A DNA stretch of 64,000 nucleotides from Paenibacillus arenilitoris (GCF_014705655.1 NZ_JACXIY010000005.1:1-64000); one strand, 5' to 3'; numbered from the stretch's first letter, positions 1-8,509 are shown. Made by a program: numbers and translations. Notes: generated from the letters alone by a model not told the origin.

Positions 1-412
1 CTCTATTCGGCGAGTTCCCGGCACGTTTAACGAAATAAGGGAAAAGTTTGGCGCTATCCGCGCTGCCGATCCGCTGCCCAGGCGCATTTGGGCGCAATAA
101 GGGAAATTAGTGGTCATATTCGGCGCGATCCCGGCACGTTTAACGAAATAAGGGAAAAGTTTGGCGTTATTCGCGCTGCCGATCCGCTGCCCAGGCGCAC
201 CTGAGCGCAATAAGGGAAATTAGTGGTCTTATTCGGCGAGTTCCCGGCACGTTTAACGAAATAAGGGAAAAGTTTGGCGCTATTCGCGCTGCCGATCCGC
301 TGCCCAGGCGCATTTGGGCGCAATAAGGGAAATTAGTGGTCATATTCGGCGCGATCCCGGCACGTTTAACGAAATAAAGGAAAAGTTTGGCGCTATTGTT
401 CCGGCGTTTGAT
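1..412. repeat. Tandem repeat array A, 113-bp dimeric unit
   Basis: About 3.6 copies of a 113-bp unit, with the same landmark at positions 5, 118, 231 and 344. Each unit holds two related half-units marked by the core AATAAGGGAAA, at 34, 96 and 147, so the steps alternate 62 and 51 bp. Units 1 and 3 read gagttcccgg where units 2 and 4 read gcgatcccgg, and the second half-unit alternates in the same way (gcatttgggc, gcacctgagc). The array therefore also has a 226-bp higher-order period. It is cut by the left edge of the window. The stretch from 412 to 519 holds only the tatA-side terminator. No gene is supported here. Confidence 0.93.
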
Positions 413-454
413 TCCGTTGCAGCTACGGACGAAACCGAGGCTGAACGCCGCGAT

Positions 455-496
455 AAAAAAACGAACCGGCCTGTCATCCGGCCGGTTCGTTTTTTG
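455..496. terminator. Bidirectional rho-independent terminator after tatA
   Basis: A stem of ACGAACCGGCC pairing with GGCCGGTTCGT is flanked by an A-run on the left and a T-run on the right, so it can work in both directions. It ends the oxidase-RidA-tatA operon on the minus strand and separates it from array A. Confidence 0.85.
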
Positions 497-519
497 TCCT
501 GCACGACTACTTCATCCGC

Positions 520-738
520 TTACGCCTTTGCTTGAGCCTGCGTACTCTTTGCTTCGACCTTCTCGCCTTCGATGACGTCGTCCTTCGTATCGGATACGAG
601 CTCCTTCGCGGACGATTTGAATTCATGGAGCGTACGGCCGACCGCCCGGCCGAGCTCCGGCAGCTTGGAAGGACCGAAAATAATAAGCACGACGACCAGA
701 ATCATCAACAGTCCGGGAAACCCTATGTTTTGCAGCAT
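520..738 (-). CDS. tatA: Sec-independent translocase protein TatA
   Basis: 72 residues. One N-terminal membrane helix (residues 6-21) is followed by the family hinge [15 protein letters not shown], an amphipathic helix ([20 protein letters not shown]) and an acidic, Lys/Ala-rich tail. This is the TatA/TatE architecture that forms the pore of the twin-arginine pathway for folded proteins. It is the last gene of a minus-strand operon, 16 bp after the RidA gene and downstream of an oxidase with a Tat signal. TatC is encoded nearby on the other strand, so a complete minimal TatAC translocase lies next to its probable substrate. Confidence 0.95.
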   Translation of the reverse strand: MLQNIGFPGLLMILVVVLIIFGPSKLPELGRAVGRTLHEFKSSAKELVSDTKDDVIEGEKVEAKSTQAQAKA

Positions 739-754
739 ACCGCTTCAACTCCTT

Positions 755-1312
755 CTAATCTTGATTATGCCCTTTCGGATAGACGGCCACGGCCTCGATT
801 TCGATCAGCCAATCGGCGTTGACGAGGCCGGCTACCCCGACCGTCGACCGGGCGGGCTTGACCGGATTTTCCTTCGTATTGAAAAACTTCGCGTACGCGT
901 TGAACCAGCCCTGGTAATCGAAGGCCCCCTTCAGCGCCGTATCGGGCGTCACGTATACCCTTAAATAAACGACGTCCCTCATCGACAGCCCTTGCTCCTT
1001 CAGCTGCTTCTCAATGTTAAGCAGGATGCCCTCTCCCTGCTTCTCGGTATTCCCGTAGCGCTCGTACACTGTCTTGCCGTCCTTGTTGAGCAGCGGAGGT
1101 ACGGTGCCGCTCGTCGAGAAGGTCGCGGTTCCCGCGGGAACGGCGACGGCGCTGGAGATGGACGAGCTGGCGCTGCCGTAAAATTCCGGCTCGTGGATCG
1201 GGGTGAGCGGAAGCTTGTTCGGCGTCAGCGCGCTGGCGTAGACGGTCGCTCCGAGAAAGCAGGATACGATTGCCGCTCCGGCAATCAGTTTTACGCTTCG
1301 TTTCGTTGTCAT
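755..1312 (-). CDS. Secreted RidA/YjgF-family enamine/imine deaminase
   Basis: About 185 residues. A basic N-terminus and a hydrophobic signal segment with an Ala-Ser-Ala site (VYASALTP) precede a YjgF/RidA domain. Typical family blocks are visible: the NIEKQLKEQGLSMRDVVYLRVYV region and the late PARSTVGVAGL...IEIEAVAVYP block. RidA proteins hydrolyse reactive imines/enamines released by amino-acid-oxidising enzymes. Most are about 130 residues and cytosolic, so an exported one next to an exported oxidase is informative: it probably clears imino products outside the membrane. The start at 1312 is preferred because GGAGG ends 10 nt upstream; ATG codons at 1321 and 1330 are in frame but too close to it. 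The gene lies between the oxidase (40-bp gap) and tatA. Confidence 0.85.
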   Translation of the reverse strand: MTTKRSVKLIAGAAIVSCFLGATVYASALTPNKLPLTPIHEPEFYGSASSSISSAVAVPAGTATFSTSGTVPPLLNKDGKTVYERYGNTEKQGEGILLNIEKQLKEQGLSMRDVVYLRVYVTPDTALKGAFDYQGWFNAYAKFFNTKENPVKPARSTVGVAGLVNADWLIEIEAVAVYPKGHNQD

Positions 1313-1352
1313 TGTCCGCATTCCTCCCATTAATCATGATCGCTGCCGCATA

Positions 1353-2957
1353 CTACTCTTTCATGACACGCTGATGGATGTCGGTCACGACCGCGCGGGC
1401 CGACTCGATGCCTCCCGCCATCCAGGCCGTAATGTAGCTGATATGCTCCCCAGCCAAATACACTCTCCGGTCCGGCTTGCATAGCGTGGGGTAGACCGTC
1501 TGGCGCTGGTCGCCGGAATAGGAAACCCATCCGCCAAGGTTGTATTTGATTCTCTTCCAATCCACGGAGAACGATGCTTCGAACTCCTTATGGTACTGCG
1601 GATGGATTTTCGCCCCTTGGTTCACCGCGTGAGCCTCGCGCTCCCGGAACGTCATCGCGCCAAGCTTATCCGCGTTCGCCCCGAAGGCGTAATAGCCGAG
1701 CAGCACGCCCTTCTTCTGCATGTAGCCCGTAGGCGGATAATAAATGGAGGATATATCCATATTCGTCAGCGTATTGCCTCCGTAAATTTGCTCGTCCTCT
1801 TCCCAGAAGCGGCGCTTGAACTGCAGGCCGATTTTGCCGGCCGACGCGTAGCCGATGCTGTCGATCGCCTGTTTCATCCCCGGGGAGAAGTCGGCCTTGA
1901 TCGATTTCAGGACGGGCAGCGGGATCGTGCAAATGCAGTATTCGCCCTCGATTTTGCGCGTCTCGCCGGTCCCCAGATGCTTGAAGAAGACGGTGACGCC
2001 GCTGTCGCTCTGCTTGATTTCCACGACCTCGGCATGGTATTGGATTTTGCCCTTCAGCCGCTTCTCGAACGCGTTCGGAATCGCGTCGATTCCTCCGACC
2101 GGATGGAACATCATCATCTGCTGGTCGTAGCCGTACTCGCTGCTCAAATAGTTGCCGAAGCCCGAGTTGATGATGGCCTTCATGCTGAACGGATCGCGGA
2201 CGACGCCGGCGTCTAGCCTCGCACCGGGTTCGTCCTTGTAGCCGCCGCGCGACGTGCCTTTGTAAAACAAATCCGCGTCCAGGCCGCCTTCCGTGCGGAG
2301 ATAGGCGACGAGCTTCTCCTTCTCCTCCGCCGTGAGCGGCAAGTCGAGCGCCTGCTGGCTCACTGCCTTGGCCATCAGCTCGCTGACATAGCCCCTTACG
2401 TCCGCTTTCGCCTCGCGTTTTCTAATCTTTTGGCCGGACAGCTCGCCAACGTCCTCGTTATAGTAATAGGCGTGGTCGTTCACGTTGTTGAAAGGCTCGA
2501 TCGGGATCCCGAATTTCCGGATATATTCCATTGTGACGTGGAACTGGGGGATACGCATCGGCCCGGCGTTCAAGTAAAGGCCGTCGTCGAACCGCGCGAC
2601 CTGCTTCGAGGCGCCGATTTCCGCCACCGTCGTGCCGCGGCGCACCGACCAGATGCGTCCTCCCGAACGGGCGCGGGCCTCGAGAATGGTGCAATCGTAG
2701 CCGGCTTGCCCGAGCTCGTAAGCGGCGGTCAGCCCCGCGATGCCCGCGCCGAGAATAATGATCTTCTTACCGCCGCGCTTGCTCATCGACAGCTCGTTCA
2801 TATCCGGCGGGACAAAATCCGCGGCCTTCAACGTTTCGGGCGACAGCAGCCCGAGCGTCCCCATTACGCTAAACACCGCCGCCCCGCCTCCTAGCTTGCC
2901 GACCGTGGTCAAAAACTGCCGTCGCGACATTTCTTTCGCCGTCTTTGTGGTCTCCAT
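1353..2957 (-). CDS. Tat-exported flavin monoamine/L-amino-acid oxidase
   Basis: 534 residues. The N-terminus carries a twin-arginine signal (MSRRQFLTT followed by a Gly/Ala-rich hydrophobic stretch), so the protein is exported folded with its cofactor. The FAD-binding Rossmann motif GAGIAGLTAAYELGQAG and the following EARARSGGR give the flavin amine oxidase signature near residues 70-100. The C-terminal FAD-contact block VYLAGEHISY...AGGIESA is intact. The family oxidises primary amines or L-amino acids to imines, with H2O2 and finally ammonia. The exact substrate cannot be read from sequence. It is the first gene of the operon oxidase-RidA-tatA. Its promoter region holds a perfect TnrA/GlnR box. 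Confidence 0.9.
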   Translation of the reverse strand: METTKTAKEMSRRQFLTTVGKLGGGAAVFSVMGTLGLLSPETLKAADFVPPDMNELSMSKRGGKKIIILGAGIAGLTAAYELGQAGYDCTILEARARSGGRIWSVRRGTTVAEIGASKQVARFDDGLYLNAGPMRIPQFHVTMEYIRKFGIPIEPFNNVNDHAYYYNEDVGELSGQKIRKREAKADVRGYVSELMAKAVSQQALDLPLTAEEKEKLVAYLRTEGGLDADLFYKGTSRGGYKDEPGARLDAGVVRDPFSMKAIINSGFGNYLSSEYGYDQQMMMFHPVGGIDAIPNAFEKRLKGKIQYHAEVVEIKQSDSGVTVFFKHLGTGETRKIEGEYCICTIPLPVLKSIKADFSPGMKQAIDSIGYASAGKIGLQFKRRFWEEDEQIYGGNTLTNMDISSIYYPPTGYMQKKGVLLGYYAFGANADKLGAMTFREREAHAVNQGAKIHPQYHKEFEASFSVDWKRIKYNLGGWVSYSGDQRQTVYPTLCKPDRRVYLAGEHISYITAWMAGGIESARAVVTDIHQRVMKE

Positions 2958-3005
2958 CCCGCTCGCTCACTCCCATTCGTCAGCTTCATTAGGTAACCCA
3001 CCGAC

Positions 3006-3058
3006 AAGATAACACGGAGTAAATCGGATGTTCTATTTTTATGTAAGATTTTCTAACA
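3006..3058 (-). promoter_or_regulatory. TnrA/GlnR-type box and extended -10 promoter of the oxidase operon
   Basis: TGTAAGATTTTCTAACA at 3042-3058 matches every fixed position of the 17-bp TnrA/GlnR consensus TGTNANAWWWTMTNACA. Reading the minus strand, TGTTATCTT (3014 to 3006) is an extended -10 element, predicting a start of transcription near 2999. The box centre is then about -51. TnrA-activated promoters of Bacillus subtilis have boxes centred about 49-51 bp upstream of the start. The match and geometry are seen in the sequence; the regulation is inferred. Confidence 0.75.
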
Positions 3059-3104
3059 TAAATGTTTTTTTGGATATTTCTATATCCCGATAAACTTCAT
3101 GAAT

Positions 3105-3122
3105 ATAGGCTTGATAGCCTAT
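3105..3122. promoter_or_regulatory. Inverted repeat in the oxidase/regulator intergenic region
   Basis: ATAGGC and GCCTAT form perfect 6-bp arms around a 6-bp spacer. The site lies between the TnrA-type box and the promoter of the divergent regulator gene. It could be an operator for either transcript. No known regulator is assigned. Confidence 0.35.
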
Positions 3123-3177
3123 GTAGATTTGCGATGATTACGATGGACGGAACCTTTTTTGTAGTGCACGAAGACCA

Positions 3178-3206
3178 TTGTCTTTTTGAAGGACGCTTGC
3201 TAAAAT
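3178..3206 (+). promoter_or_regulatory. Sigma-A promoter of the tnrA-like/tatC operon
   Basis: TTGTCT (3178-3183) and TAAAAT (3201-3206) are separated by exactly 17 bp, giving a start near 3213 and a leader of about 100 nt before the regulator gene. The TnrA-type box is about 160 bp upstream of this start, so it is better placed for the opposite oxidase promoter. Confidence 0.55.
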
Positions 3207-3311
3207 CACTGCCAAAGACGTTTTTGCGTCAGGTTAATTAACTCGACATGTCGCTTTTCACCAAAGGATCAAATCAATACCCACTATTCGATTGTTCCAG
3301 GAGGCGATTCG

Positions 3312-3548
3312 ATGAGCCAAAAAGTAATGAGCATCGGAACGGTAAGGGATTTGACGGGATTGACGGAAAGGCAAATTCGTTATTACGAGGACAGAGAGCT
3401 CGTATTCCCCGAGAGAAGCCCCGGAGGCGCACGGAAATTTTCGTTCGAGGACGTAGAGCGGCTGAAGGAAATCCATATGAAGATGAAAGACGGCTTCCAT
3501 ACGTTCGAGCTGCGCAAATCCATCGCCGGTCATCAATCGCGCACGTAG
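3312..3548 (+). CDS. TnrA/GlnR-like MerR-family regulator, short C-terminus
   Basis: 78 residues. The segment ISIG-like start, LTGLTERQIRYYEDRELVFP and the wing RKFSFEDVERLKEI resemble the winged helix of Bacillus TnrA and GlnR more than other MerR proteins. After the wing there is only DGFHTFELRKSIAGHQ. The C-terminal tail with which TnrA binds feedback-inhibited glutamine synthetase is absent. In B. subtilis, C-terminal truncation makes TnrA insensitive to glutamine synthetase, so this protein may bind DNA constitutively or be controlled in another way. A strong ribosome site (AGGAGG, 3299-3304) sets the start. tatC follows after 23 bp. Confidence 0.8.
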   Translation: MSQKVMSIGTVRDLTGLTERQIRYYEDRELVFPERSPGGARKFSFEDVERLKEIHMKMKDGFHTFELRKSIAGHQSRT

Positions 3549-3571
3549 GCGCGGAAAGGAAGCGAGGCGCG

Positions 3572-4321
3572 ATGAACAGACGAACCATAATGCCGCTGAT
3601 GGAGCATATCATTGAACTGCGCAAGCTGATCATCGCGATACTTGGCGTATTCGCCGTTTCCATGGCGATCGGGATTGCCGTCTCGCCGCTTATCATCGAT
3701 TACATCAAACATACGCCGCCCGCTTCCCGTATGGAGTGGAACGTATTCTCGCCGTTCGACGGCATCCGCATGTACATGACCGTCGCGTGCGCGTTCGCCT
3801 TTACGGTTTCCTTGCCGGCTGCGCTTTTTCTATTATGGAGCTTCGTGAAGAAGGGCCTTCATCTGCACGAGCGGCAAGCGGCTCTTCGGTATATTCCCTA
3901 CAGCGCGCTTTGCCTGCTGCTTGGGATCGCGTTCGGCTATTACGTCGTACTGCCGATGAGCTTCTCCTTCGTTACGTCTATTTCGGAGAAAATGAACCTT
4001 GTCGAAACGTACGGCATTGCCCAGTACTTCAGTTTCATGCTCAATCTCATCCTGCCGATCGCGGCCTCCTTCGAGCTTCCGATCGTCGTCATGTTTCTGA
4101 CCCGAATCGGATTATTGACACCCGAGCGGCTTCGCAAGTCGCGCCGTTATACGTACCCCGTTCTGGTCATCGTCGCCAACCTGCTGTCGCCGCCGGATTT
4201 TGTATCCGCGTTCATCATTCTCGTCCCGCTCGCCGCGCTCTTTGAAATCAGCTTGTTCCTCTCCCGCCTCGCGGATCGCAAGCGGCCGGAGCCCGAGACC
4301 GGAGCGGAAGCGGCGGCGTGA
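3572..4321 (+). CDS. tatC: Sec-independent protein translocase TatC
   Basis: 249 residues, the usual TatC length, with six membrane segments. The N-terminus carries the EHIIELRKLII block that recognises the twin-arginine signal. The first extracellular loop ends in FSPFDGIRMYM, and the long cytoplasmic turn contains GLHLHERQAALRYIPYS. The ATG at 3572 follows AAAGGAAG at good distance. The frame stays open upstream, but only as a shadow of the regulator gene. TatC is the receptor subunit that works with TatA. It is probably co-transcribed with the TnrA-like gene and stands opposite the oxidase-RidA-tatA operon, so both Tat subunits flank one candidate substrate. Confidence 0.95.
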   Translation: MNRRTIMPLMEHIIELRKLIIAILGVFAVSMAIGIAVSPLIIDYIKHTPPASRMEWNVFSPFDGIRMYMTVACAFAFTVSLPAALFLLWSFVKKGLHLHERQAALRYIPYSALCLLLGIAFGYYVVLPMSFSFVTSISEKMNLVETYGIAQYFSFMLNLILPIAASFELPIVVMFLTRIGLLTPERLRKSRRYTYPVLVIVANLLSPPDFVSAFIILVPLAALFEISLFLSRLADRKRPEPETGAEAAA

Positions 4322-4348
4322 GTCCCGCCTTCGCCTAGAAACGCCAAA

Positions 4349-4379
4349 ACAAGCCATTCCTTCGGCAGGAATGGCTTGT
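4349..4379. terminator. Hairpin between convergent tatC and DUF420 gene
   Basis: Perfect 12-bp arms ACAAGCCATTCC and GGAATGGCTTGT enclose a 7-nt loop. The site lies between two convergent genes and an A-run precedes it, so it can end the minus-strand transcript and probably also tatC. Confidence 0.75.
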
Positions 4380-4396
4380 CCGGTTTGCGGCTCCGA

Positions 4397-4918
4397 TTAA
4401 TAGTACGGCGATATCATCAAGTAGACAACGACGCCGGTAAAGCTGACATAAAGCCAGATCGGCATCGTCCACCTCGCGATTTTGCGGTGCTTCTCGACCT
4501 TCATCTGCAAGCCGCGCACGACGGACATCAGCGCAAGCGGCACGACGACAATCGCCAGCACGATATGAGTCAGCAGCACGAAGAAATAGATGGGACGCAG
4601 AATGCCTTCCCCGCCGTATTTGGTCGACTCCGTCAAGTAGTGGTACGTTACGTACGAGACGAGGAACAGCGTCGTCGACGTGAAGGCCGCCCCGATGAAC
4701 GCGCGGTGCATGCGCACGTTTTTCTTCAGGATGGCGGCAAGCGCAATGCACAGCGCGAGAAACGTAAAGCAGTTAAAAATCGCGTTCAACAATGGCAGGA
4801 TCGTCACATCGAAGTGAACCTCGCCTTCGTAGGCCGGCAAGAAAAACAGTACGGCGATAATCCCTACGAGCACAACCGTCAAGACCGCGATGAGCGGCGT
4901 ATAGTTTTTTTCCTTCAA
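4397..4918 (-). CDS. DUF420 family membrane protein
   Basis: About 173 residues from the TTG at 4918, which has a G-rich ribosome site (GGGGGC) 8 nt upstream. The frame stays open upstream to 5056, but that part is not membrane-like. Five membrane helices are visible. A conserved pattern (LNAIFNCFTF, MHRAFIGAAFTSTTLFLVSYVTYHY, HIVLAIVVVPLALMSV) identifies DUF420, the YozB-like family of Bacillota often associated with respiratory oxidase biogenesis. Conserved His residues in helices 2-4 could bind metal or heme. The function here is inferred only from the family. The gene stands alone between two terminators. Confidence 0.8.
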   Translation of the reverse strand: MKEKNYTPLIAVLTVVLVGIIAVLFFLPAYEGEVHFDVTILPLLNAIFNCFTFLALCIALAAILKKNVRMHRAFIGAAFTSTTLFLVSYVTYHYLTESTKYGGEGILRPIYFFVLLTHIVLAIVVVPLALMSVVRGLQMKVEKHRKIARWTMPIWLYVSFTGVVVYLMISPYY

Positions 4919-5040
4919 TCGTAAGCCCCCGTTTCGAAAATGCTCCAAGCTCTCTTTAACTCTATCCGATTGCCGCCGCCAAAACAATTCGATTTGCCCG
5001 CACTTTGTCACGAAATACCGAAATTTCTGAAGTCCGCGCG

Positions 5041-5080
5041 CAAAAAAAGACCGCATCGCTGTCGCTGTCGATGCGGTCTT
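5041..5080 (-). terminator. Terminator of ppnP
   Basis: Arms GACCGCATCG and CGATGCGGTC (5049-5058, 5069-5078) are followed by a seven-base T-run when read on the minus strand, directly downstream of ppnP. Confidence 0.85.
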
Positions 5081-5095
5081 CCTTCATTAGAATGC

Positions 5096-5413
5096 TTATT
5101 CGTAGATGTACGAGCAGCAGTAGTCCGTCACTTCAGTTACCTGAAGCTTGAACTTCGCGTTCGCGGGCACCGTGAATTCCCCTTCGCCTTTAATAGACTT
5201 CCATTCGGTTTCCCCTGGCAGCAATACCTTCAAATCGCCGGCCAAAATCTCCATGATTTCGACGCAGTCCGTTCCGAACTCATAGTCGCCTGGCAGCATG
5301 ATGCCGAGCGTTTTTTTCGTTCCGTCCGCGAACAGCACGGCGCGGCTCGTTACTTTGCCGTCGAAGTAAACATTCGCTTTCTTGACGACCGATACGTTAT
5401 CGAATTGAGACAT
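5096..5413 (-). CDS. ppnP: Pyrimidine/purine nucleoside phosphorylase PpnP
   Basis: 105 residues with the single-cupin layout of the PpnP (DUF1255, formerly YaiE) family: [42 protein letters not shown], and a C-terminal [24 protein letters not shown]. The E. coli member splits many nucleosides by phosphorolysis to ribose-1-phosphate and base. Ribose-phosphate released here could feed the non-oxidative pentose phosphate pathway, and the next gene upstream is transketolase (51-bp gap, same strand). This metabolic link is an inference from context. Confidence 0.9.
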   Translation of the reverse strand: MSQFDNVSVVKKANVYFDGKVTSRAVLFADGTKKTLGIMLPGDYEFGTDCVEIMEILAGDLKVLLPGETEWKSIKGEGEFTVPANAKFKLQVTEVTDYCCSYIYE

Positions 5414-5464
5414 AGGTTCCGTAATCTCCTTTTTCTATCGAATGCAGATGCCGGGGCGATGCGA

Positions 5465-7483
5465 TTACAGCAGCGCCTTCACTCTGCTAACTACGTTTTC
5501 GACCGTGAAGCCGTATTCCTTGATGACGCGGTCGCCGGGAGCGGAAGCGCCGAAGCGGTCGATCGCCAGAATGTCGCCTTGATCGCCCGTGTAGCGTTCC
5601 CAGCCGAACGGATGCGCCATTTCGATCGCGAGGCGGGCCTTCACGTCCGGAAGCAGGACGGAATTTTTGTATTCCTTCGATTGCTTCTCGAACAAATCCC
5701 AGCTAGGCATGCTGATTACGTGAACCGCAATGCCTTCTTCCGCCAGCGCCTTCTGGGCGGCAACGGCCAATTGAACCTCGGAGCCCGTCGCGAGAATTTG
5801 CGCCTGCGGCTTGCCGCTTGCGGCATCGGATACGACGTAAGCGCCGCGTCGAACGTTTTCTCTCGCGCCCGTTACGGTGCCTTCGAGGATCGGCAAGTTT
5901 TGGCGCGTCAGCACGAGCGCAACCGGGCTGCCCGTGTTCTCGACCGCATAAGCCCATGCGGCCGAAGTTTCGTTCGCGTCAGCCGGACGGATAACCGTCA
6001 AATCCGGGATAATGCGGATCGAAGCCAGCTGCTCGATCGGCTCGTGCGTCGGGCCGTCTTCGCCGACCGCGATGCTGTCGTGCGTCAATACGTATACGAC
6101 CGGCAGCTTCATAAGTGCCGCGAGGCGCACGGCCGGTCGCAGGTAGTCCGTGAATACGAAGAACGTGCCGCCGAACACTTTCAATCCGGTGTGCAGGGCG
6201 ATACCGTTCATCGCCGCGGCCATGCCGAATTCGCGAACGCCGAAGTAGATGTTGCGGCCGTCGTAGCTGCCCGGCTTGAATTGGGCGAGGCCCTTCAAAT
6301 GCGTCATGGTCGAGCTTTCAAGGTCAGCGGAGCCGCCGACCAGGTTCGGCACGTTCTTAGCCAGGCCGTTCAGCGCGTTGCCCGATGCTACGCGGGTCGA
6401 AAGAGGCTTGTCTTCCGCCGTGTAGGCAGGAAGATCGGCGTCCCAGCCTTCCGGAAGCGCGCCGGAGATCGCGAGCTCGAATTGAGCCGCCAGCTCAGGG
6501 TAAGCTTGCTTGTAGGCCGCGAAGCTTGCATCCCACGCCGCGTTCGCTTGCTCGCCGCTGCTTTTCACTTCCGCGAAATGAGCGCGAACCTCGTCCGGCA
6601 CGTGGAATTGATGCTCTTCGCTCCAGCCGTACGCTTGCTTCGTCAATTTCGTTTCTTCGGCGCCGAGCGGGGATCCGTGCGGACCGGCATGTCCGCCTTT
6701 GCCGCCTTTGTTCGGGCTTCCGTAGCCGATGATCGTCTTCACTTCGATCAAGGTCGGTTTCGCTTGCTCCGCTTGCGCTTCGGCGATGGCTTTGGACAAT
6801 GCCGCAAGGTCGTTGCCGTCCTCGACGCGCAGCACTTGCCAGCCGTAGCCTTCGAAACGCTTCTGGACGCTTTCGGAATACGACAGGCTCAGCTCGCCGT
6901 CAAGGGAAATGTCGTTCGAATCGTATAGCACGACCAATTTGCCGAGGCCAAGGTGGCCCGCGAAGGATGCCGCCTCGTGGGAGATGCCCTCCATCAGGTC
7001 GCCGTCGCCGCAAATCGAGTACGTGAAGTGGTTGATCACGTCATGGCCTTCTTTGTTATAGGTAGCCGCGAGCTGCGCTTCCGCCAGCGCCATGCCGACC
7101 GCCATCGCGATGCCTTGTCCGAGCGGACCGGTCGTCGCGTCTACGCCGGCCGTATGGCCGAATTCCGGGTGTCCCGGCGTCAGGGAGCCCCACTGACGGA
7201 AATTTTGCAGCTCCGCGAGCGGAAGATCGTAGCCGGCAAGGTGCAGCAGGCTGTACAGCAGCATGGAGCCGTGTCCCGCGGACAGCACGAAGCGGTCCCG
7301 GTTCACCCATGACGGGTTCGACGGGTTGTGCTTCATGTTTTTGGCGAAAAGCTGATAACCCATCGGCGCGGCGCCCATCGGCATGCCCGGATGACCGGAT
7401 TTCGCCTTCTCGATCGCGTCGATGGCCAAGGTGCGGATCGTGTCGATCGAAAGCTGTTCAATCGATTTTTGTGTGACAGTCAT
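5465..7483 (-). CDS. tkt: Transketolase
   Basis: 672 residues, full length. The thiamine-diphosphate region [38 protein letters not shown] contains the GDG...N motif. Conserved His are present in [10 protein letters not shown] and in [11 protein letters not shown], and the C-terminal domain has [22 protein letters not shown]. It moves two-carbon units between sugar phosphates in the pentose phosphate pathway. The ATG at 7483 follows AGGAGG. A promoter is proposed at 7544-7572. The ppnP gene downstream may share the transcript. Confidence 0.97.
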   Translation of the reverse strand: MTVTQKSIEQLSIDTIRTLAIDAIEKAKSGHPGMPMGAAPMGYQLFAKNMKHNPSNPSWVNRDRFVLSAGHGSMLLYSLLHLAGYDLPLAELQNFRQWGSLTPGHPEFGHTAGVDATTGPLGQGIAMAVGMALAEAQLAATYNKEGHDVINHFTYSICGDGDLMEGISHEAASFAGHLGLGKLVVLYDSNDISLDGELSLSYSESVQKRFEGYGWQVLRVEDGNDLAALSKAIAEAQAEQAKPTLIEVKTIIGYGSPNKGGKGGHAGPHGSPLGAEETKLTKQAYGWSEEHQFHVPDEVRAHFAEVKSSGEQANAAWDASFAAYKQAYPELAAQFELAISGALPEGWDADLPAYTAEDKPLSTRVASGNALNGLAKNVPNLVGGSADLESSTMTHLKGLAQFKPGSYDGRNIYFGVREFGMAAAMNGIALHTGLKVFGGTFFVFTDYLRPAVRLAALMKLPVVYVLTHDSIAVGEDGPTHEPIEQLASIRIIPDLTVIRPADANETSAAWAYAVENTGSPVALVLTRQNLPILEGTVTGARENVRRGAYVVSDAASGKPQAQILATGSEVQLAVAAQKALAEEGIAVHVISMPSWDLFEKQSKEYKNSVLLPDVKARLAIEMAHPFGWERYTGDQGDILAIDRFGASAPGDRVIKEYGFTVENVVSRVKALL

Positions 7484-7543
7484 TCCAATTTCCTCCTATG
7501 GTCTTCTCGTTATATGGTTTCTCGTAACGCAATGGCTCTGAAT

Positions 7544-7572
7544 ATTGTATCACTACGCATAATCGTTTTCCA
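7544..7572 (-). promoter_or_regulatory. Candidate promoter of tkt
   Basis: On the minus strand TACAAT (7549-7544) is preceded by TGGAAA with a 17-bp spacer. A hairpin with arms CGTTTTCC and GGAAAACG (7559-7591) overlaps the -35 side and may belong to the end of purU. It lacks a T-run, so termination there is uncertain. Confidence 0.4.
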
Positions 7573-7606
7573 TCTTTAATCAACCGGAAAACGAATAAAT
7601 ATGCAG

Positions 7607-8509
7607 TTAGTTGAATACAACCGTTTTGTTATGATGCACGATGATCCGATCCTCGATATGCCATTTCACGGCGCGTGCGAGCACGACCCGCTCGATCGTC
7701 CGCCCGATCCGCTTCAAGTCGTCGACGTTGTCGCGATGGCTGACGCGCTGCACGTCCTGCTCGATGATCGGACCGCCGTCCAGCTCCTCCGTTACGTAGT
7801 GGGCCGTCGCTCCGATAATTTTCACCCCGCGCGTGTAAGCCTGCGCATACGGCTTGCCGCCGACGAATGCCGGAAGGAAGGAGTGGTGGATGTTAATGAT
7901 GCGGTTCGGGAACTGCTCGATGAACTTCGGCGAGATGATCTGCATATAGCGGGCGAGCACGATCAGGTCGGCTTTGTCCGCGACGATCTCCATTTGCTTG
8001 CGCTCGGCTTCCGCCTTCGTGCTTGCCGTAACCGGAACGTGATGATACGGGATGCCGAACGACTCGACCAGCTCGCGCATGTCGGGATGATTGCTGACGA
8101 CCATCGCGATATCCGCGTTGAGGTCGCCGGCCTTCCACTGCCACAGCAGCTCCAGCAGGCAATGGTCTTCTTTGGATACGAAAACGGCAAGACGCTTCTT
8201 CCGGCTTGCGCGGAACGTATGCCATTTCATGTCGAAGCGATCCGCGACTCTGGCGAAATCCTCGACCAGCACCGGCAGCTCCTTGTCCAAATCGTTCAAG
8301 TCGAACTCAAAGCGGATAAAAAACATGCCGCCCTCCGGATCCATCGAATATTGATCCGACTGCACGATGTTCGCGCCGTGCTCGTATAGAAAATGCGATA
8401 CGGCCGCCACGATGCCCGGACGGTCCGGGCAAGAGATCAGCATGCGGGCGCGGCCGCCGTTTCCGCCGGACGGCTTCTCTTGGTCCAGCGGGCTAAATTG
8501 GGATGACAT
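7607..8509 (-). CDS. purU: Formyltetrahydrofolate deformylase
   Basis: 300 residues. The N-terminal ACT domain (ARMLISCPDRPGIVAAVSHFLYEHGANIVQSDQ, residues about 20-100) is followed by the formyltransferase-like catalytic domain with INIHHSFLPAFVGGKPYAQAY and GATAHYVTEELDGGPIIEQD, which carry the catalytic Asn/His/Asp set. The enzyme hydrolyses 10-formyl-THF to formate and THF, balancing one-carbon pools and supplying formate for PurT where present. It follows nfo on the same strand (62-bp gap). Confidence 0.95.
   Translation of the reverse strand: MSSQFSPLDQEKPSGGNGGRARMLISCPDRPGIVAAVSHFLYEHGANIVQSDQYSMDPEGGMFFIRFEFDLNDLDKELPVLVEDFARVADRFDMKWHTFRASRKKRLAVFVSKEDHCLLELLWQWKAGDLNADIAMVVSNHPDMRELVESFGIPYHHVPVTASTKAEAERKQMEIVADKADLIVLARYMQIISPKFIEQFPNRIINIHHSFLPAFVGGKPYAQAYTRGVKIIGATAHYVTEELDGGPIIEQDVQRVSHRDNVDDLKRIGRTIERVVLARAVKWHIEDRIIVHHNKTVVFN

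Noticed and set aside
3248..3571. N-terminal extension of TatC through the regulator gene
   Set aside because: It overlaps the TnrA-like gene in another frame; the ATG at 3572 has a ribosome site and the normal TatC start.
4940..6928. A 662-codon open frame on the plus strand
   Set aside because: It is antisense to transketolase and PpnP, both secure; no ribosome site or family motif.
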